From JACMRI01 sp043778625 (GTDB lineage Bacteria > Bacteroidota > Bacteroidia > UBA4408): a DNA stretch of 64,000 nt. The stretch is taken from the NCBI GenBank assembly GCA_043778625.1, contig JAYWFU010000104.1, forward strand, positions 4,996-68,995. Reading direction: 5' to 3'. Position numbers and translations under genes: made by a program. The notes beneath the pieces were generated by a model. It was not told the origin of the DNA. It saw only the letters and a list, made by a program, of their open reading frames with translations, and searched no databases. Shown in pieces: positions 25,822 through 35,302 of this stretch. Position 1 is the stretch's first letter. Every line of letters begins with the position of its first letter.

Positions 25822-27495
25822 TTATTGTATTGTAATTTTTTTAGTGATAATTTCGTTAGCAGTGGCAACTTTTACTAAATATGAACCTCTAACAAATATA
25901 GACAAATCTACTGTATTAATTCCTTTAATTACATTAGTAGTAGTATATATTTTTTCGCCTACTAAGTTATATACTTCAATTGAAGCCGCTGTGTTAACTG
26001 TATTAACTGTAAATAAGCCATTATTAGGGTTAGGATAAATAACAAAAGTAGCTCTTGTATTTTCCTTAACATCTACTAAGCCCAATTTCATTATTTTGAT
26101 ATCATCAACACGTACATTAACTCCTACCGTAGCAGAGTTAGTACCTTTACCTCCAATAGCAAAATAACGAGTTTCAGTAGCTGTAGCTACATAATCAACC
26201 GAATCTTTAATCCAAGTGCTTGCAGGAGTAATTGCTGAGTATGCTTTTAAAACGGTAGTCATTGCTGCAGCTGTGTTAGTTGTACCAGTTAATATAGCTG
26301 ACTGCCCTACTGAGTTACTACGTTTCCAGTAAGATACACGGTAAGTTTCGCCTGCTGTTACATCAACGCATGGGGTTATTGCCACAGCTTGGTAAGTACC
26401 CACTGGGAATCCTGCTCCAGTATTACCTATTGTATAAAATAGTGCTTGAGCACCTGCATGAAAAGTTAATGTAGATGGACCAAAACCAACATTTAAAGGA
26501 CTAGATGCTACTACTGCACGCGTTAAACTTGCGTAGTCATAAGCTGACTCTATACCATTAGTATACACTGTTGATGTTAATGCTACAGGTATTGAATTAG
26601 TAAATGCTAATTTAGCAGTATCGTTACTCATATCAATATCGCTAGTGTCAGATACATAAGCAAGGATGCTATAAACGTTTTGCGCTGAAAAATTAAATGG
26701 TACTAAACAGAATACAAAAGAAGAATCACCTGGCGCAATTGGACCTAGTAAACCTACTGATGTTGATGAAACAACAGTTCCATTTACACTAAATGTAAGT
26801 TGGCTTGTACTATCAGCTACATTACCTAAATTTTTAACCAATGCAAATAAAGTATCTTGACCATAATTACACACGCTTAGTGCTGTTAAATGTAACGGTT
26901 GTACAAATTTCACATCTAAATTTTTAAGTATAGCTCCTACTGGATAAATTACAAAAGAGCCATTTACATTAGCATGAGCTGTAAATCCATCTCCTTGTGC
27001 AAAGAATGTAGTAGATTTATTACCTGTAATACTTGGTGCAATAGTTACATTAACTGTAAAGCCAATTCCTGTTGAAGAAAAAATACCCCCATATTGATCT
27101 GTACCCGTTTTACCCCAAGAGATAACCTGACCAGCTACACCATTAAATTTTTCTTTTCCGCCTCCTGCATCTTGTGTATTAGGAAAACTATCTGAAGGAG
27201 TTACGCTATTTGGAGTAATTCCTGCTGGAAAAGTTATTGCTAATGAATCTACATATTCTAAATCTGTATTTAAAGTAGTATACGTAAAATTTAAATTCAT
27301 TGTAGTACCTGCAGTATACTGCGTATTACAAACTATAGTAGCTGATGCTGCTTGAGTTGAATTAGTACCTCCAATTAATCTTTCGGCACTAATTACAGTT
27401 CTTGTTTTTAATGGATTTGCAATTTTAAAAGTTGTTTGTGCATTTACCATCAAACTAACTAAGGCTACGCCTACTGTTAAGTAAATTTTTTTCAT
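25822..27495 (-). CDS. Secreted CARDB-like protein with type IX sorting domain
   Basis: A 557-residue exported protein with a signal peptide ending in VNAQ (about 20). A domain with alternating strands at about 50-190 is followed by a CARDB-like adhesion module at about 195-300 (VKNLGNVADSTSQLTFSVNG, APGDSSF). A jelly-roll region with YRVSYWKRSN comes next. The C-terminal 75 residues are a type A sorting domain (FVIYPNPNNGLF, RGSYLVKVAT). No catalytic motif is seen, so a structural or adhesive surface role is inferred. The gene is the middle one of three cargo genes in tandem. Confidence 0.75.
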   Translation of the reverse strand: MKKIYLTVGVALVSLMVNAQTTFKIANPLKTRTVISAERLIGGTNSTQAASATIVCNTQYTAGTTMNLNFTYTTLNTDLEYVDSLAITFPAGITPNSVTPSDSFPNTQDAGGGKEKFNGVAGQVISWGKTGTDQYGGIFSSTGIGFTVNVTIAPSITGNKSTTFFAQGDGFTAHANVNGSFVIYPVGAILKNLDVKFVQPLHLTALSVCNYGQDTLFALVKNLGNVADSTSQLTFSVNGTVVSSTSVGLLGPIAPGDSSFVFCLVPFNFSAQNVYSILAYVSDTSDIDMSNDTAKLAFTNSIPVALTSTVYTNGIESAYDYASLTRAVVASSPLNVGFGPSTLTFHAGAQALFYTIGNTGAGFPVGTYQAVAITPCVDVTAGETYRVSYWKRSNSVGQSAILTGTTNTAAAMTTVLKAYSAITPASTWIKDSVDYVATATETRYFAIGGKGTNSATVGVNVRVDDIKIMKLGLVDVKENTRATFVIYPNPNNGLFTVNTVNTAASIEVYNLVGEKIYTTTNVIKGINTVDLSIFVRGSYLVKVATANEIITKKITIQ

Positions 27496-27531
27496 TTCTG
27501 TTTGTGATTTGTTATTAATTGTTTATTTACT

Positions 27532-28701
27532 CTAGTTTTTAATTACTTTTTTAGTTATAATTTCATTGTCTTTTACAATAGTTACAACATACATACCTTT
27601 AGCAAGGTCAGCTATATTAATAGTGTTAGTGTAAGTATTAATAGTTTTAACCACTTGCCCTAATGTGTTAGTAATGGTTATACCAGCATTATTAGCTCCT
27701 GTAATAGTAAGTAAGTCATTGGCTGGGTTAGGGTAAACTACTACTGCATTAACATTGTTAGTAACTATGGATGTTGGATTGTTTGCTTCACGAAATAAAA
27801 TATCATCAAAGAAAACAATATCTTGCTGTGTAGCATTGTGGTGTATTGCCACATAAACATCAGTACCACGGTATGCGGTTAAATTAATTGAACGAGAATA
27901 CATTTTAGCTTTATCAAACGTAAATGTATAAGGCGTTGCAGGTGTAACTACTGGCTCGGCTAATTCGTCAGTACTGTCAGCGTAGGCTTTTAATATAACC
28001 GATGACATTAAAGTAGATTGTTTAAATCCATTAAAATTATTAGCCACAACATAAGCACTATCATTTAATGTATTGAGCTGCAAACCATTATAATTATTAT
28101 ATTTAGTAGGGAATGAGTAATTATTTTTAGCATCTAACTTGCTTGCTTCAACCATGCGTATTTCAAAACCATCACGGCGTACATTATTGGTAAATCCAAA
28201 CAAAAACTTACAGGTCATAGCACTTGCAGGCACCGTTATAGGCCCTACTAACATCCAGTTATCTGCTGTTTGACTTGTTACACCTGGAGGATAATTAGAT
28301 GATGCGGCTAACACTGTATTATTATTGTCGTTTGTATTAACAAGTGTATTAAACGAATTAGCTAAACCTAAACTTACCGCATATTGCGTTTGCGCATTGT
28401 TATAGCTTTGATAAAAATAGTGTATCTTTTTAACGTTAGGTATTTTAACGCTGTCTTTTACAATAGTAATAATAGTATCTCCAGTAGCTCCTGAGGCAAT
28501 TTTAGCGGCTTTGTAGGTAGCCGTAATTTTAATCATTGTATCGGCACCTGTATACATAGCGTATGCTGTAGGTTTGGTAGGTTGCTTAAAACCAGGGAAT
28601 TGCAAATAAGCAATAGTATCATTAGTTGCTACTGCTTGTGGGCTTTGCCCTTGTGCCGCTATTGAAAGTGTAGATAAAGCAAAAAGTAAAATTTTGTTCA
28701 T
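27532..28701 (-). CDS. Secreted protein with type IX sorting domain
   Basis: A 389-residue exported protein with a signal peptide ending SIAAQGQ (about residue 19). The middle part is strand-rich with a VYVAIHHNATQQDIVFFDDI segment, typical of an anchor-J-like jelly-roll domain (about 215-310). The sorting domain starts VVVYPNPANDLL and ends with KGMYVVTIVKDNE. Function beyond surface display is not evident. A -7-like TATATTTG box on the minus strand at 28759-28766 may drive it. Confidence 0.75.
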   Translation of the reverse strand: MNKILLFALSTLSIAAQGQSPQAVATNDTIAYLQFPGFKQPTKPTAYAMYTGADTMIKITATYKAAKIASGATGDTIITIVKDSVKIPNVKKIHYFYQSYNNAQTQYAVSLGLANSFNTLVNTNDNNNTVLAASSNYPPGVTSQTADNWMLVGPITVPASAMTCKFLFGFTNNVRRDGFEIRMVEASKLDAKNNYSFPTKYNNYNGLQLNTLNDSAYVVANNFNGFKQSTLMSSVILKAYADSTDELAEPVVTPATPYTFTFDKAKMYSRSINLTAYRGTDVYVAIHHNATQQDIVFFDDILFREANNPTSIVTNNVNAVVVYPNPANDLLTITGANNAGITITNTLGQVVKTINTYTNTINIADLAKGMYVVTIVKDNEIITKKVIKN

Positions 28702-28758
28702 AATTGTAAATTTAATGTTAACGTATTAATTTGAATAATGTTTACTAATAATTTGTTT

Positions 28759-28766
28759 CAAATATA
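28759..28766 (-). promoter_or_regulatory. Possible -7 box of the cargo gene ending at 27532
   Basis: The minus strand reads TATATTTG, a perfect TAnnTTTG, about 60 bases before the start codon. No clear TTG is seen 18-20 bases further upstream, so the call is weak. Confidence 0.35.
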
Positions 28767-28857
28767 CAAAATAGATACACCTAAAAAAATATTTTAATAA
28801 AAAAAACTGACCACTTATTAACTTTTTTAGCACAAACTTAGCTTGCCGCACTAATTT

Positions 28858-30024
28858 TTAGTGCGCAGTTAATGTATTAAACTTAGCAATGTACTGTTTT
28901 ACAAGCGTTGCCCAGTTAAATTGTTGCTGCGTTATAAGTATGCTATTATTTTGTTTTTGAAGCAATGTTTCTCCACTAGTAATGAGTGCTTGTAACAGTG
29001 TTTGACTTATAGTAGCTACATTACAATTAGGCATTAACCAACCGTTGGTGGTACTCACCATAGCATTTACAGCGCCTACATTAGTGGCTATTATGGCATT
29101 GCCACTTGCCATGGCTTCGAGTATAACATTGGGCATACCCTCGGCGTAACTAGGACAAATTAATACGTCGGTAGTGCACAAAAGTTGTTGTAACTGCGAG
29201 GCTTGGCTAATGCTACCGTGATATATACAATTGCTAAATTTTAAATGTAGCGAAGTGGGTATTGGCCCTACGAAATGAAACTCGCAATTTAATAGTTCGT
29301 TTTGCTGTAATTGTTGTATTGCTTGGTGTAGTTCCTCAATACCCTTGCGGCGTTCGTAGCGGCCAACAAATATTATTTTACGCACCCCATTTACTTGGGT
29401 GCGAGGTGGGCTTATCCAATCCAAATCAATACCTGTGGGTATGTTAGTAATGTTAGCTAATTTAACCCCTCGCTGTTGTATAATAGTAGTAATATTACCT
29501 CCGTAAGATACTACTGCAGTGGCTTTGCGTAGGTTGTACTTTACTGCAGGACGGAGTAAGTACTGTTTTAGTTTTTCAGTAAATGATGCTGCCCGTTGCC
29601 ACATTTCTAGCCCATGAAACTTAACTACAACGGGTAATATTACGCCCAAGCGTTTTTTATGGGCTAATAAATACCATGCACTAAATCCCTTAGCAAACAC
29701 TAGGCTTTCGGTAGTTTTGTGTTGAATAAAATACTCCGTTAATAATTTAGAATATTGGTACGAATAGTACAAGTAATGCCCTATAAACTTTTTTCCTGTA
29801 GGGAATTGAAAACAATTAAATGTAATAAAGGCTAACTCTTCGGTAGTAAAATAATGGTTATAATTTAATGATTGTTGTTGCTCATCATTCAACACATGAT
29901 ACAGCGTAACTCTTACCTTATTTTGTGCTAAGTGTTTAATTAAATTGTACGAATGTTTTTGCATTCCGCCCATTACGTAGGGGTATATACCATCCGTAAA
30001 AAAAGCGATGTGTAACGGTTGCAT
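28858..30024 (-). CDS. Glycosyltransferase, GT4 family
   Basis: A 388-residue GT-B enzyme. The N-terminal Rossmann half opens with HIAFFTDGIYPYVMGGMQKH, the acceptor-side glycine loop. The donor-side half has IIFVGRYERRKGIEEL and the E-x7-E motif in SYAEGMPNVILEAMASGN, which binds the nucleotide-sugar ribose and phosphates. It probably adds a retaining linkage to a surface glycan on the cytosolic face. Its start overlaps the stop of the upstream glycosyltransferase, so the two are translationally coupled. Sugar specificity cannot be read. Confidence 0.88.
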   Translation of the reverse strand: MQPLHIAFFTDGIYPYVMGGMQKHSYNLIKHLAQNKVRVTLYHVLNDEQQQSLNYNHYFTTEELAFITFNCFQFPTGKKFIGHYLYYSYQYSKLLTEYFIQHKTTESLVFAKGFSAWYLLAHKKRLGVILPVVVKFHGLEMWQRAASFTEKLKQYLLRPAVKYNLRKATAVVSYGGNITTIIQQRGVKLANITNIPTGIDLDWISPPRTQVNGVRKIIFVGRYERRKGIEELHQAIQQLQQNELLNCEFHFVGPIPTSLHLKFSNCIYHGSISQASQLQQLLCTTDVLICPSYAEGMPNVILEAMASGNAIIATNVGAVNAMVSTTNGWLMPNCNVATISQTLLQALITSGETLLQKQNNSILITQQQFNWATLVKQYIAKFNTLTAH

Positions 30025-31130
30025 TAGGCTAGTAAGGTTTTGTAATTAGCAATAACAACAGCACTATTTTTACTGTAGTACTTTAGTGCAAATTGCCTAT
30101 TAGCAGTGCGCTGTGCCTGTGTTGGCTTTGTTAAAACTATTGGTGTAATAATCTCATCCACTACTACTCCTAAATTATTAGTAAGCACTTGCGCCGAACA
30201 ATCGCCAATGTTATTGGAAATTATTACTTGCAACCCGCACGTCAAGTATTCACCAAACTTAACGGGCGAAGCTACTGTGTTAGTAGTGCTTTTCTCACGA
30301 AACAATAGGCCATAATCAGCTTGTTGTAATAATAGTGGTACTTGGTTGTGTGCTACTTTTTGTTGTGTAACCCGAGTGCCAAATTGTTGTTGCAATTGTA
30401 TAATTACGGAATGTGCATCGCTCAAAAAAATGATGCTTGCCGTTGGATTATTAACTAGTATGTTAATGAGCAGTTGCTGTACCAAATTTACCGATTGCCA
30501 ACCCGCCAACGACCCTGCATACACTAGCTGTATAGTATTGGTGGTGAGTGGTGTAATTTCAGTTTTCAAAAACAAAGTATCAACCGTGCAAGGTATTACT
30601 ACATGAGTAGTAGCGTTGTAACCATAAGTAGTTTGCCAACAATTAACCAGCGCATTACTAACTGATAGGCGGTAATTCGCTTTTGTTATAGCGGTTTGCT
30701 CTAGCCTTGTAATATCTTGCAAATTAATGCTACCGTTGCCTACGCTGTACTCCGCTACTTCGGCAGCTATAGCGCCACGGCCATCGTACACTACTTTTAT
30801 TTTCTTGAGTAACAACTGTACTAGCAATGCTATGTTAGTAGCGTAAACACTACGCGCCACAATAGTTTTGGGGTTGTAATAAAGTGTTATTAATAACAAT
30901 GTGAGCATATTAAGTTTCCATAACTTAACCGTTGGAAACATAGGTGCAACTACAGCTTCGGGCAATAGTTGATATATAGTGTGTTTAGTACTAAAGTAAT
31001 TACGCACCGATACAAACGCCACAAGCTTTGTGGGAGTAGCCAATTGGGTATTCCAACAATTTACTACGTCTATTACCTGCGAATTGTAAATTCCGCTAGG
31101 CGCATCGTTAAAGGTTACATACAGTACCAC
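30024..31130 (-). CDS. Glycosyltransferase-like protein, GT4 type
   Basis: A 368-residue protein with two Rossmann-like halves. The first contains VVYDGRGAIAAEVAEYS (about residue 120); the second has TIQLVYAGSLAGWQSVNLV and YGLLFREKSTTNTVASPVKF, where the E of REKS and the later SPVKFGEYLTCG resemble the donor-binding region of GT4 enzymes. Identity to the standard E-x7-E motif is weak. It sits between wecB and the other transferase in the glycan cluster, 13 bases behind wecB, which supports a glycan role. Confidence 0.75.
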   Translation of the reverse strand: MVLYVTFNDAPSGIYNSQVIDVVNCWNTQLATPTKLVAFVSVRNYFSTKHTIYQLLPEAVVAPMFPTVKLWKLNMLTLLLITLYYNPKTIVARSVYATNIALLVQLLLKKIKVVYDGRGAIAAEVAEYSVGNGSINLQDITRLEQTAITKANYRLSVSNALVNCWQTTYGYNATTHVVIPCTVDTLFLKTEITPLTTNTIQLVYAGSLAGWQSVNLVQQLLINILVNNPTASIIFLSDAHSVIIQLQQQFGTRVTQQKVAHNQVPLLLQQADYGLLFREKSTTNTVASPVKFGEYLTCGLQVIISNNIGDCSAQVLTNNLGVVVDEIITPIVLTKPTQAQRTANRQFALKYYSKNSAVVIANYKTLLA

Positions 31131-31143
31131 TTAATTTTTGTAG

Positions 31144-32229
31144 TTATAGTTTACTCCACACTTCTACAATACGTTGTGTAGCCTTGCCATCCCAAAGGGG
31201 TGGTACTGTGCCCGTTTTGTAAGTGCCTGCCGTTATTTGATTAATGTATAACTTTACGTTGCTGGCATTGCACAAAGTGTTAGTGCCTAAGATGCATGTA
31301 ACAGGGCGCTCCGTATTATCACGTAGGGTAAGGCATGGTACTTTGTTAAAGGTGGTTTCCTCCTGCACTCCGCCACTATCAGTTACTACAAATGCACTGT
31401 GTTTAATTAATTTTTGAAACGCAAAATAATCCAACGGGTCAGTAAACAATAGATTCTTAATAGCTGTTAGCTCCTGCAATAAACCAAATTTTTGTAAGTT
31501 ATTGTGCGTGCGCGGATGTATAGGAAACACTACTTGATGCGTAGTGGCAATGTGTTGTATTAAATCAACTATTACTGCTAAACCTTGTGCAGTATCTACG
31601 TTTGACGGGCGATGCATCGTCATCAAACAATAGGTATTAGGCATTATGTTTTTATCAGTAAGTATGGTAGCGGCATCAATTTGGGATTTAAAAGCTACCA
31701 AAGTATCAATCATTGTATTACCTACAAAATGTAAACTTTCAGGATCTTTTTTATCGTTTAATAAGTTGGTGGTAGCTATTTCCTCCGTAGTAAAAAAACA
31801 CGTAGCAAGAGCATCGGTTACAATGCGGTTGTGCTCTTCGGGCATTGTGTTATCAAAACTACGTAGGCCGCTTTCGAGATGCATGAGTGGTATTTCCATT
31901 TTATTAGCTACCAAAGCGCCCGCAAGGGTAGAGTTTACATCGCCCACCACCATTAAATAATTGGGCTTGCCTATGGTATTAATTAATGTTTCGAGCGAAG
32001 AGAGTATAGCTGCCATTTGCTGTAATGGCGAAGCTTGAGGTATGTTTAATAAATAATCAGGCTGGAGATTAAATTGGTCAAAAAAAACATCAGCCATTGC
32101 TGCGCCTGCGTGCTGGCCTGTATGTATTAGTTGTACTTTTAAGTTGGGGTACTTAGCTACTTCGGTTTTAAATTGTGTTACTTTAATAAAGTTGGGGCGA
32201 GTGCCTATGAGTATGTATACTTTAATCAT
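31144..32229 (-). CDS. wecB: UDP-N-acetylglucosamine 2-epimerase (non-hydrolysing)
   Basis: A 361-residue enzyme that interconverts UDP-GlcNAc and UDP-ManNAc for surface polysaccharides. Signatures are IGTRPNFIKV at the N-terminus, VVGDVNSTLAGALVANK, HLESGLRSFDNTMPEEHNR (catalytic and UDP-binding residues) and VTDSGGVQEET. Length is normal. Its start overlaps the end of the upstream deacetylase-like gene by eight bases, and two glycosyltransferases follow, so it most likely feeds ManNAc-type sugars into the glycan these genes build. Confidence 0.93.
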   Translation of the reverse strand: MIKVYILIGTRPNFIKVTQFKTEVAKYPNLKVQLIHTGQHAGAAMADVFFDQFNLQPDYLLNIPQASPLQQMAAILSSLETLINTIGKPNYLMVVGDVNSTLAGALVANKMEIPLMHLESGLRSFDNTMPEEHNRIVTDALATCFFTTEEIATTNLLNDKKDPESLHFVGNTMIDTLVAFKSQIDAATILTDKNIMPNTYCLMTMHRPSNVDTAQGLAVIVDLIQHIATTHQVVFPIHPRTHNNLQKFGLLQELTAIKNLLFTDPLDYFAFQKLIKHSAFVVTDSGGVQEETTFNKVPCLTLRDNTERPVTCILGTNTLCNASNVKLYINQITAGTYKTGTVPPLWDGKATQRIVEVWSKL

Positions 32230-33304
32230 TAATTTCAGAAATTTTTCTAAAATTAGTATTTATTGTGTAATTGCTACTTACGTGTTTTAAAAACAAATTA
32301 AGTATAGTTAAATTATGCTTATTTACCATTTTGGAATGCGATATAAATTGCATATAATTATTATTTTTAATAAACTTACAATAACATTTTAAATTAAACA
32401 TGGTGAGGAGTTCCACACTTACCATTTCGTAATTATTAGTAACTAGTTTAGTGTTATTATGGGGTGTTTTGGCTGCCTGCCCATCACCCCAAGTGGTATA
32501 GCCTAGTTTCCATAATAGTTTATTAACTAACTTACTTTTAAAATTAAACCACTTACTATTAGGGCGTTGCCAAGCACTTATACTCAGTTCAACAAAAGCT
32601 CCATTTTTATTTATTGCAGTAATATCATCTTCAAACCTGTAGATGTGTTGCTCCACTACTGTACTATAGTCGTAGTAAAAATCTTCGTTTAAATTAACGT
32701 GCTTATTCAAGCAACTAAAGTCGTATTTGATGTTGTTACGCTTAAATGTTTCAACTAAAAATTCAAATGGTTGTATGCTCCAACCTCCGGCTCGGTAGCA
32801 ATCAAATTGAGCTATAGGCGCAGCTAATATTGTACTTAATAAGGCTTGACTTTGTTGCACAAGGGTGTTAACTGTATTTATATTAAGTGTGTGCAAGCGG
32901 TAATTAGTATAGTTAGTTAATTGCCAAGTGTTAGTGTTTTCGCTGTAAGTAGCCTTATTCCAGTGTGGATGTAAGTGTATATGTATTTCCCAGCCATTGC
33001 GATGCAAAAATTGTAATTGTGCACAAATACTCTCGTAATCGTACTGGGCGTTAGCGTTATTAATTGTTTGTAATCGTAATAAATAGGTGGTATCAACAAA
33101 CAAAATGCCCTTGCAACCATAGTTTTCTAAAACTGTAAATAGCGCATTGGTAGGTTCTATAAGGCATTTAGCTACTGAACCACTGTCGTGCCCAAGATAC
33201 AGTTCATAGTCAAAAGTAAAGAGTAAATGTTTGCTGTTAGATTTCAAAGCTAAATTATTGATACATATAATATCCAAGCGTAAAATTAATTTTTTGTGGC
33301 ACAC
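32222..33304 (-). CDS. Polysaccharide-deacetylase-fold protein of the glycan cluster
   Basis: A 360-residue protein with a NodB-like start: LLFTFDYELYLGH (metal-site Asp), then GCKGILFVDTTYLL, and the His motif EIHIHLHPHW; a later CYRAGGWSIQPFEF matches the R-x-G-x strand of the family. The start is uncertain: the longest frame uses GTG at 33302-33304; a TTG at 33245-33247 would give a protein beginning MKSNSKHLLFTFDYE, a more natural N-terminus. It is the first gene of the four-gene cluster and probably deacetylates or modifies the glycan or its precursor. Confidence 0.75.
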   Translation of the reverse strand: MCHKKLILRLDIICINNLALKSNSKHLLFTFDYELYLGHDSGSVAKCLIEPTNALFTVLENYGCKGILFVDTTYLLRLQTINNANAQYDYESICAQLQFLHRNGWEIHIHLHPHWNKATYSENTNTWQLTNYTNYRLHTLNINTVNTLVQQSQALLSTILAAPIAQFDCYRAGGWSIQPFEFLVETFKRNNIKYDFSCLNKHVNLNEDFYYDYSTVVEQHIYRFEDDITAINKNGAFVELSISAWQRPNSKWFNFKSKLVNKLLWKLGYTTWGDGQAAKTPHNNTKLVTNNYEMVSVELLTMFNLKCYCKFIKNNNYMQFISHSKMVNKHNLTILNLFLKHVSSNYTINTNFRKISEIND

Positions 33305-33397
33305 GTAACAATAAATTAATTGCCCTTACGATTAGTTGCTTTATTTAACAGATAAAATGTTAAATTAACTGATGAGTTTATCATTAAATAAGCACTA

Positions 33398-33434
33398 TAG
33401 TTATTCATTCACAGCACAACTAGGACTAGCAGGG
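33398..33434. repeat. Partial copy (E4) of the immunity-array repeat
   Basis: AGTTATTCATTCACAGC and the following bases match E1 at 49-72; AGCAGGGGG is the outer end of the element. The last residues and stop codon of the Imm26 gene (SPC, TAG) are encoded inside it. Confidence 0.7.
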
Positions 33435-33947
33435 GGAATTAAAAATTTCATTCGAATTTAAAGTGTGTTTATACAAAAGATTGTCGTAATCAGCCATATT
33501 CCATTCTTTAAATTTGTAAAATGCTTTTAAAGCATTTTCGTATCTTATAGGAGAAATTATGGTTTGATAACTTAGCCGTGCAAATTCGTTAGCAGTAGCC
33601 TCTCGTAATATTTTCCCTTTATAATCTGTTATACTCATATCATTGGGAGATATGCCTAATTTATGGTAAGGTAAAACTATTTGACTTATATTTTCAATAA
33701 GATTTCCTATGACAGACCAACTATTATGATATAATTTTGCATCTAGTGAATAACCTAAAAATAAAATGGGAGATGAAGAGATGTTAGCTAAATCAACAAC
33801 ATGTTTTAAATCCTGTCTATAATCAAAAACAACCATAATAAAACAATCTTTTGTAATGGGAAAGTTCACTATCTGACCAAACCCTACTTGATTATTCGAT
33901 AAAGGAATAGTAAATATATCTCCTACGTTTAATTTAAATTTTGCCAT
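33426..33947 (-). CDS. Immunity protein, Imm26 family
   Basis: A 173-residue soluble protein whose start, KFKLNVGDIFTIPLSNNQVG with FGQIVNF, matches the opening strands of the Imm26 family found beside polymorphic toxins. No signal peptide is present, so it would act in the cytosol. The gene follows a toxin C-terminal remnant (33953-34036) with no intact toxin nearby. Its own last three codons and stop lie in repeat copy E4. This points to an orphan immunity gene kept after loss of its toxin. The Imm26 assignment rests on motif memory. Confidence 0.7.
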   Translation of the reverse strand: MAKFKLNVGDIFTIPLSNNQVGFGQIVNFPITKDCFIMVVFDYRQDLKHVVDLANISSSPILFLGYSLDAKLYHNSWSVIGNLIENISQIVLPYHKLGISPNDMSITDYKGKILREATANEFARLSYQTIISPIRYENALKAFYKFKEWNMADYDNLLYKHTLNSNEIFNSPC

Positions 33948-33952
33948 TATTA

Positions 33953-34036
33953 TTATCTCTTTTTTGCATTTCGCTTATTTGATAGTTTTCCATCAGGATT
34001 TTTTTTGTTTTTCACTCCCTCTTCTAAGTCAATATG
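33953..34036 (-). pseudogene. C-terminal remnant of a toxin tip before Imm26
   Basis: The minus strand between repeat E5 and the Imm26 start reads HIDLEEGVKNKKNPDGKLS followed by NKRNAKKR and TAA, then TAATA and the Imm26 ATG. Lys-rich ends of this kind are usual for Rhs tips. The frame runs back into the repeat without a start. Confidence 0.55.
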
Positions 34037-34206
34037 CCCCTGCTGGCGCGAGCATGTTGCTCGTGTCCGCTACCATTGTACCAAACTTTATTTTCTTATT
34101 TACTATCATTAATTATTACAATTAGTTTTTATTTTTTAATGAATACCAGCAACATGCTCGCACTAGCTTATACTACACGCTTACCTAACGCTAGAGCTAG
34201 CGGGGG
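34037..34206. repeat. Complete copy (E5) of the hairpin-rich repeat
   Basis: A 170-bp element starting CCCCTGCTGGCGCGAGCA and ending CGCTAGAGCTAGCGGGGG, with imperfect terminal inverted repeats, the hairpin GCGAGCATGTTGCTCG, an AT-rich middle and a second hairpin region GAGCAACATGCTCG. No open frame of useful size is seen. Ten bases separate its right end from the ankyrin gene stop. Confidence 0.85.
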
Positions 34207-34214
34207 TAGCATGG

Positions 34215-35108
34215 CTAATATTTTTCAAGATACTTTTTCCAATTATTTGGATAATCCTCTTTTATTTTTTTAAGTACAAATTCTGGTACCGGAGCATCTC
34301 GATAATCAACACCTTTATTTTTTAAAAAATCTACAACCGCCATCTTTTCTAAATACTTTTTAGAATGTAAAGGTTGTAAATCCTCCCTTAAAAGTCCAAC
34401 TATATATATCTTTTCTCCTCCTTCATAAAAGTTAGCTCTGTCAAAAATCATTAACGAATAATCAGCTCCTTTTTGAAGAAGATACAAAACAACGTCGTAA
34501 TGCTTAAAAAGCAAAGCTTCGGCAAGAGGAAAAGCATTAAACTCATTTTTATAATTTATATTAGCTCCAACTTCCACAAGCATTTTTACTTTTTTTATAG
34601 GAGATTGTGTTTCGGAGACATCACTAATCGCCAATAATAAAGGGGTTTGCCTTGTTGAATTACCAACTCTTCTTTCCCCCGTTTCTTCATCGTTTGGATT
34701 ACCTTTATAAGCCAGCATTAATTGTAAAAAAGATGCGTTTTCATTTTTAAAATCTGTAATACCTGCAGAATAAATAATAGCAGATCTACCGTCATAATTA
34801 CTATGTTTGTTTGGATCTGCTCCTAATTCTAACAACACTTTACATTCATTGTACTGTTTGTTTTGTACCGCTAACATTAATAATGTTTGCCCAAATATTA
34901 CCTCTTGACAATTTACATCTACCTTATCTTCAATAATTATTTTTTTAATTTTACCCGTGTCTTCATTCTCTACTGCTTTAGCTAAATCCCATACTTGAGT
35001 TCCTTGAAACAACCTATAATCATTACCTCTTAAGGTAGATTTGTCTATGTCTTCACATGCGGAAAATAATAATGTTAACAATAGCAAAAGAATTGTTTTT
35101 TTATCCAT
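34215..35108 (-). CDS. Ankyrin-repeat lipoprotein, candidate immunity protein
   Basis: A 297-residue lipoprotein; I start at the ATG giving MDKKTILLLLLTLLFSAC, with the lipobox Cys at 18, rather than at an upstream GTG. Four to five ankyrin repeats follow (for example GQTLLMLAVQNKQYNECK with LLELGADPN, and AFPLAEALLFKHYD with LLQKGADY). Ankyrin lipoproteins are frequent immunity proteins for exported toxins and would sit in the periplasm. A short toxin tail ending GKNTYG overlaps its start, and complete repeat copies lie on both sides. Immunity is inferred from context; it could also be a scaffold protein. Confidence 0.75.
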   Translation of the reverse strand: MDKKTILLLLLTLLFSACEDIDKSTLRGNDYRLFQGTQVWDLAKAVENEDTGKIKKIIIEDKVDVNCQEVIFGQTLLMLAVQNKQYNECKVLLELGADPNKHSNYDGRSAIIYSAGITDFKNENASFLQLMLAYKGNPNDEETGERRVGNSTRQTPLLLAISDVSETQSPIKKVKMLVEVGANINYKNEFNAFPLAEALLFKHYDVVLYLLQKGADYSLMIFDRANFYEGGEKIYIVGLLREDLQPLHSKKYLEKMAVVDFLKNKGVDYRDAPVPEFVLKKIKEDYPNNWKKYLEKY

Positions 35109-35129
35109 ACGTATTTTTACCAATTTGAC
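35101..35129 (-). pseudogene. Very short toxin tail overlapping the ankyrin gene start
   Basis: From the repeat edge the minus strand reads QIGKNTYG then TAA, with the stop inside the first codons of the ankyrin lipoprotein. Only about eight codons remain, so this is a suggestion based on the same pattern at the three other immunity genes. Confidence 0.3.
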
Positions 35130-35299
35130 CCCCCGCTGGCGCGAGCATTTTGCTCGTGTCCGCTACCATTGTACCTAACCTTAATTTTCTTGTTTACTAT
35201 CATTAATCATTACAATTAGTTTTTATTTTTTAATGAATACGAGCAACATGCTGGCACTAGCCTCAACTGCACGCCTACCTAACGCTAGAGCTAGCGGGG
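35129..35299. repeat. Complete copy (E6) of the hairpin-rich repeat
   Basis: 171 bases nearly identical to E5, with CCCCCGCTGGCGCGAGC and CGCTAGAGCTAGCGGGG at its ends and the hairpins GCGAGCATTTTGCTCG and CGAGCAACATGCTGG. It separates the ankyrin gene start from the stop of the next immunity candidate, which begins four bases beyond the element. Confidence 0.85.
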
Positions 35300-35302
35300 A
35301 AA

